A stretch of DNA of 9,188 bases. Source: JBFHNV01 sp965365655 (GTDB lineage: Bacteria > Pseudomonadota > Gammaproteobacteria > HK1). The notes beneath the pieces were generated by a model, which ran no database searches, was not told where the DNA came from, and was given only the letters and a program-made list of their open reading frames with translations. The first letter of the stretch is position 1. Each line of letters begins with the position of its first letter. Made by a program: the position numbers and the translations under genes. The DNA lies in assembly GCA_965365655.1 (NCBI GenBank), contig CBDUCN010000218.1, forward strand, positions 1-9,188, read 5' to 3'. Below are positions 6,075 to 9,188 of the stretch, one piece after another.

Positions 6075-7295
6075 TCACGCGGCCGCGCTCCCGGTGTCGC
6101 GGGGCCGCGCCGGTGCCTCCGACAGCACCTCGCACAGCTCCGCGAGGCTCCTCAGGTTGTGCACCGAGCGAAGCTCGTCGACGTGCGGCAGCAGCGCGCG
6201 CATGCCGGCCGCGCGGGGCTCGAAGCGGTCGTAGCGCAGCAGCGGGTTGAGCCAGATCAGGCGCCGGCAGGACTTGTGCAGCCGCTCGGCCTCGTGCTCG
6301 AGTCCCTCGCCGACGTCGCGGTCCAGGCCGTCGGAGATCAGCAGCACGACGGCGCCCTGTCCCAGCACGCGCCGCGACCAGTGCCGGTTGAAGTCGTGCA
6401 GGCACACCCCGATGCGGGTGCCGCCGCTCCAGTCCCCGACCGCCCGGCTCACGCGCGCCAGCGCGGCGTCCACGTCGGTGTCGCGCAGGTGGCGGCTGAC
6501 GTTGGTGAGCCGGGTGCCGAACACGAAGCTGTGCACCCGCTCGCGGTCGCCGGTCAGGGTGTGCATGAAGTGCGCCAGCATGCGCGAGTAACGGCTCATG
6601 CTGCCGGAGATGTCGCACAGGATGACCAGCGGCGGCGGCAGCGTGCGCCGCCGCGAGCGCTGCAGGCTGAGCGCGTGGGGGCCGGCGCGCAGGCTCTGAC
6701 GCAGCGTGCGCCGCATGTCGATGCGCGGCCCGTGCGGGTGCGCGCGGAAGCGCCGCGTGCGCACCTCGCCCAGCGACAGGCGCATGCGGCGGATCGCGCG
6801 CCGCGCCTGCTCCATCTCCTCCGCGCTCATCTGCTCGAAGTCCTTCTCCTGCAGCAGCTCGCGGTCCGACCAGGTGAGGGCGGCGTCGACCTCGATCTCC
6901 GGCGGCTGCTCGCGCTCGGGCGCGTCGCCCTGCGGGCCGTCGCCAGCCAGCGCCTCGCTGACCCGGCGCATCACCGGGTCCTGCGCCGGCGCGCCCGGGT
7001 CGCGGAACTGCGGCAGCACCAGCGACATCATCCGCTCCAGCAGCCGCGGGTTGCGCCAGAAGACGTGGAACGCCTGGTCGAAGATCTCGCGGTCCTTGTG
7101 GCGGTTCACGAACACCGCGTGCAGGGTCCAGTAGAAGTCCTCGCGCCGGGTGATGCCCGCCGCCTCCACCGCGCGCACCGCGTCCAGCACCTTGCCCGGA
7201 CCCAGCGCGAGGCCGCTCGCGCGCAGCGCGCGCGCGAACAGCATCAGGTTCTGCGGCAGGCGGCCGGCGGGCGCGTCGGGGCGGTCGTCAGTCAT
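6075..7295 (-). CDS. CoxE-like von Willebrand factor A domain protein
   Basis: A cytoplasmic 406-residue protein of the CoxE family. In CO dehydrogenase and related clusters CoxE acts with a MoxR-type AAA ATPase (CoxD) in post-translational maturation of the metalloenzyme. The N-terminal half (1-215) is helical and charged. The vWA domain (about 222-395) has an intact metal-ion-dependent adhesion site: D228-x-S230-x-S232 in LVILCDISGSMS, Thr293 in WSGGTRIG, and Asp322 in LLISDGLDRD. The conserved IWLNPLLRYDRFEPR follows at 347-361. The ATG at 7295 is chosen because the longer frame to 7376 would run through the divergent promoter. The XdhC-like gene follows after 193 bp. No MoxR gene is adjacent: upstream lies a divergent regulator gene, downstream XdhC and an ABC cassette. 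The partner is therefore elsewhere or lost. Confidence 0.88.
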   Translation of the reverse strand: MTDDRPDAPAGRLPQNLMLFARALRASGLALGPGKVLDAVRAVEAAGITRREDFYWTLHAVFVNRHKDREIFDQAFHVFWRNPRLLERMMSLVLPQFRDPGAPAQDPVMRRVSEALAGDGPQGDAPEREQPPEIEVDAALTWSDRELLQEKDFEQMSAEEMEQARRAIRRMRLSLGEVRTRRFRAHPHGPRIDMRRTLRQSLRAGPHALSLQRSRRRTLPPPLVILCDISGSMSRYSRMLAHFMHTLTGDRERVHSFVFGTRLTNVSRHLRDTDVDAALARVSRAVGDWSGGTRIGVCLHDFNRHWSRRVLGQGAVVLLISDGLDRDVGEGLEHEAERLHKSCRRLIWLNPLLRYDRFEPRAAGMRALLPHVDELRSVHNLRSLAELCEVLSEAPARPRDTGSAAA

Positions 7296-7347
7296 CGGGG
7301 ACTCTGTCCAGGCTGCGCCGCCATTGTGCCATCGCCCGCCAGGGCTT

Positions 7348-7376
7348 TTGACCGGACCCCGCGGCCTGCCTACCAT
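7348..7376 (+). promoter_or_regulatory. Sigma70-type promoter for the arsR-type/bmt operon
   Basis: TTGACC (7348-7353) and TACCAT (7371-7376) are separated by exactly 17 bp, placing the transcript start near 7383 and leaving a leader of about 47 nt before the ATG at 7430. The gap between the two divergent genes is only 134 bp, which supports a promoter here. No ribosome site better than GAGA is seen before 7430. Confidence 0.6.
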
Positions 7377-7389
7377 CGCGCGTATGCAG
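7366..7389. promoter_or_regulatory. Candidate autoregulatory operator (inverted repeat over the -10 box)
   Basis: CTGCCTAC (7366-7373) and GTATGCAG (7382-7389) form an inverted repeat with 7 of 8 positions paired and an 8-bp centre. It covers the -10 box and the predicted transcript start, where binding would block RNA polymerase. ArsR-type repressors usually bind such dyads in their own promoters. Assignment to the adjacent regulator is inference. Confidence 0.4.
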
Positions 7390-7429
7390 CTTTCCTGATG
7401 CGTCCGTCAGCACCGCGAGACCCCGCCGC

Positions 7430-8389
7430 ATGAGCTCGGACGCCCTGCTCGCCGCACTGCGCGCCGCCGCCGAGCCGACGCGGCTGCGCATCCTCGCGCT
7501 GATGGCGCACGGCGAGCTGACCGTGTCGGAGCTCACCCGCATCCTCGAGCAGAGCCAGCCGCGCGTCAGCCGGCACCTCAAGCTGATGTGCGAGTCGGGC
7601 CTGCTCGAACGCGCCCAGGAGGGGAGCTGGGCCTTCTACCGCATGGCCGACGAGGGCACCGGGGCGCGCATCGCACGCGCGCTGGCCGGCCTCATCGAGC
7701 ACGAGGACGCGGCCGCCGAGCGCGACCTGCAGCGCCTGTCGGTGATCCGCGCCGAGCACGTGGAGGACGCCGCGAGCTACTTCCGCGAGAACGCGGCGAA
7801 GTGGGACGCGATCCGCAGCCTCTACGTCGCCAACGACGACGTCGAGCGCGCCCTCGGCGCGGCGGTGGGCGACGTCGCGCGCGACCTGCTGGACGTCGGC
7901 ACCGGCACCGGCCAGATCCTGCGCCTGCTGGGGCGGCGCGTGAGCCGCGGGCTGGGCATCGACGCCAGCCGCGAGATGCTCGCGGTCGCGCGCGCGAACC
8001 TCGAAAGCGCGAACCTGTTCCACTGCCGGGTGCGCCAGGGCGACATCCACGCGCTGCCGGTGGACGACGCGAGCATGGACGTCGTGACCATCCACCACGT
8101 GCTGCACTTCCTGGACGACCCGGGCGCCGTGGTGCGCGAGGCGGCGCGCACGCTGCGCCCGGGCGGTCGGCTGCTGATCGTCGATTTCGCGCCGCACGCG
8201 GTGGAGGCGCTGCGCACCGTGCACGCGCACCGGCGCCTCGGCTTCGCCGACGACGAGATTGCCGGCTGGTGCCGGGACGCCGGCCTCACGCCGGCCCCGG
8301 TGCAGCGCTTCGACGCCGCCGCGCACATCGGCGGCGAGCCGCTCGCCGTCTGCCTGTGGATTGCCAACCGGGAGGACCCGACCGCATGA
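7430..8389 (+). CDS. ArsR-family regulator fused to a SAM-dependent methyltransferase domain
   Basis: A 319-residue two-domain protein. Residues 1-95 form an ArsR-type winged helix: EPTRLRILALMAHGELTVSEL, then recognition helix SQPRVSRHLKLMCESGLL (42-59) and wing EGSWAFYRMA. The metal-binding ELCVCDL-type motif of metal-sensing ArsR proteins is absent. After a helical linker, a class I methyltransferase domain (about 120-260) shows motif I LLDVGTGTGQIL (153-164), acidic GIDAS (176-180), GDIHALP (204-210) and LRPGGRLLIVDFAP (242-255). Related ArsR-type regulators, including SahR of Proteobacteria, control methionine/SAM-cycle genes in response to S-adenosylhomocysteine. The adjoining betaine-homocysteine methyltransferase gene fits such a role. 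Here the methyltransferase fold may serve as the SAM/SAH sensor rather than an enzyme; this is inference. The ATG at 7430 begins at the usual point before the winged helix. Confidence 0.88.
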   Translation: MSSDALLAALRAAAEPTRLRILALMAHGELTVSELTRILEQSQPRVSRHLKLMCESGLLERAQEGSWAFYRMADEGTGARIARALAGLIEHEDAAAERDLQRLSVIRAEHVEDAASYFRENAAKWDAIRSLYVANDDVERALGAAVGDVARDLLDVGTGTGQILRLLGRRVSRGLGIDASREMLAVARANLESANLFHCRVRQGDIHALPVDDASMDVVTIHHVLHFLDDPGAVVREAARTLRPGGRLLIVDFAPHAVEALRTVHAHRRLGFADDEIAGWCRDAGLTPAPVQRFDAAAHIGGEPLAVCLWIANREDPTA

Positions 8390-9188
8390 ACGCGCTCAGC
8401 CGGCTGCTGGAGGACAAGGCGGTGCTGCTCGCCGACGGCGCCACCGGCACCAACCTGTTCGAGATGGGGCTCGCGAACGGCGCCGCCGGCGAGCTGTGGT
8501 GCGTGGACCACCCGGAGCGCGTGCGCGCGCTGCACCAGGCCTTCGTCGACGCCGGCGCCGACGTGATCCTCACCAACTCCTTCAGCTCCAACCGCTTCCG
8601 CTTCGCGTTGCACGGCATCCAGGACCGGGTCACCGAGCTGGCCACCGCGGCGGCTGCGCTGGCCCGCGAGGTCGCGGACGGCGCCGGGCGGCCGGTCGTG
8701 GTCGCCGGCTCGATGGGCCCGACCGGCGAGATGATCGCGCCGCTGGGCGAGCGCCCGCAGTCCGAGGCGCGGGAGGCCTTCGAGGAGCAGGCGGCCGCGC
8801 TGAAGGCCGGCGGCGCCGACGTCGCGTGGATCGAGACGATGTACTCGGAGGAGGAGCTCGCGGCCGCGATCGAGGCGGCCGACGCGGTGGGCCTGCCGCA
8901 CGTCGCGACGATGACCTTCGACACCAACGGGCGAACGATGATGGGCCTGACGCCGGAGCAGGCGGTGCGCAACGTGAAGCGCCACGGCTCGCCGCCGGTG
9001 GCCTTCGGCGCGAACTGCGGCATGGGCCCGGCGCAGCTCGTCGACTCGGTGATCGGGATCGCGCGCGGCGCCGAGCCCGGCGACGTGCTGGTCGCCAAGG
9101 GCAACGCCGGGCTGCCGAAGATGGGCACCGACCTGCACCTGCACTACGACGCGAGCCCTGCGGTGATGGCCGACTACGCGTGCATCGC
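8386..9188 (+). CDS. bmt: Betaine-homocysteine S-methyltransferase, 3' end outside window
   Basis: Cytoplasmic enzyme of the homocysteine S-methyltransferase family, transferring a methyl group (from glycine betaine in Bmt) to homocysteine to form methionine. 267 codons are present. Visible motifs: LLADGATGTNLFEMGL (14-29) of the homocysteine-binding TIM barrel, VILTNSFSSNRFR, VVVAGSMGPTGEM, TMTFDTNGRTMMG, and FGANCG with Cys211, the first of three zinc ligands. The other two (a C-terminal GGCCG) should lie beyond the edge. The order of motifs follows alphaproteobacterial Bmt closely, so betaine is favoured over S-methylmethionine as donor, though this cannot be proven from the sequence. The ATG overlaps the regulator stop (ATGA), with GGGAGG about 10 nt upstream, so the two genes form one transcription unit. 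Confidence 0.88.
   Translation, partial: MNALSRLLEDKAVLLADGATGTNLFEMGLANGAAGELWCVDHPERVRALHQAFVDAGADVILTNSFSSNRFRFALHGIQDRVTELATAAAALAREVADGAGRPVVVAGSMGPTGEMIAPLGERPQSEAREAFEEQAAALKAGGADVAWIETMYSEEELAAAIEAADAVGLPHVATMTFDTNGRTMMGLTPEQAVRNVKRHGSPPVAFGANCGMGPAQLVDSVIGIARGAEPGDVLVAKGNAGLPKMGTDLHLHYDASPAVMADYACI

Noticed and set aside
7296..7376. CoxE-like gene starting at the ATG at 7376
   Set aside because: The added 27 residues have no family character and would run through the divergent promoter and operator region.
6159..7433. Long plus-strand frame antisense to the CoxE-like gene
   Set aside because: Low-complexity Arg/His/Ala/Val translation opposite an intact vWA protein with complete metal-site residues.
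7822..9144. Long minus-strand frames over the regulator and bmt genes
   Set aside because: No domain signature; antisense to two proteins with clear motifs and a typical ATGA overlap.

Overview
The window is very GC-rich apart from one short island. It carries about seven protein genes: six on the minus strand (1-7295) and two, one cut by the edge, on the plus strand (7430-9188). No rRNA, tRNA, CRISPR array or intact transposase was seen. The coding style, the betaine-homocysteine methyltransferase/ArsR-methyltransferase pair and the REP-like hairpins suggest a high-GC proteobacterium, perhaps a gammaproteobacterium of saline habitats. That placement is an inference from gene families only.

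Minus strand, in reading order from 7295 down to 1. First comes a CoxE-like von Willebrand A protein (6075-7295). A 193-bp gap with 15-bp tandem repeats and an inverted repeat leads to a stand-alone N-terminal XdhC/CoxI domain (5552-5881). CoxE and XdhC proteins normally work with a MoxR ATPase in maturation of molybdenum hydroxylases, but neither the ATPase nor the enzyme is here. After 83 bp comes a transporter cassette: an ABC ATPase (4746-5468), a 789-residue FtsX-type permease overlapping it by 1 nt (2377-4746), and a HlyD-type periplasmic adaptor (862-2082). The last gene overlaps the adaptor by 4 nt and is a DehI (2-haloacid dehalogenase) family protein that runs off the window (1-865). 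It appears to lack the catalytic aspartate of DehI. The transporter looks like an exporter of unknown substrate.

The gap between permease and adaptor (2083-2376) is the oddest stretch. It holds a low-GC island with two REP-like hairpins. Next to the adaptor start lies a diverged second copy of the 3' end of the permease gene, with its stop codon changed to CAA. This suggests the operon was rearranged, with an older permease tail left beside the adaptor. Three copies of GCACGTCC sit inside the relic.

Plus strand. A well-formed promoter (TTGACC-17-TACCAT) with an overlapping inverted repeat drives an ArsR-type regulator fused to a SAM-dependent methyltransferase domain (7430-8389). It is followed, with a 4-nt overlap, by a betaine-homocysteine S-methyltransferase gene (8386 to the edge). 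The pair reads as a self-regulated methionine-cycle operon in which the regulator may sense SAM or SAH.
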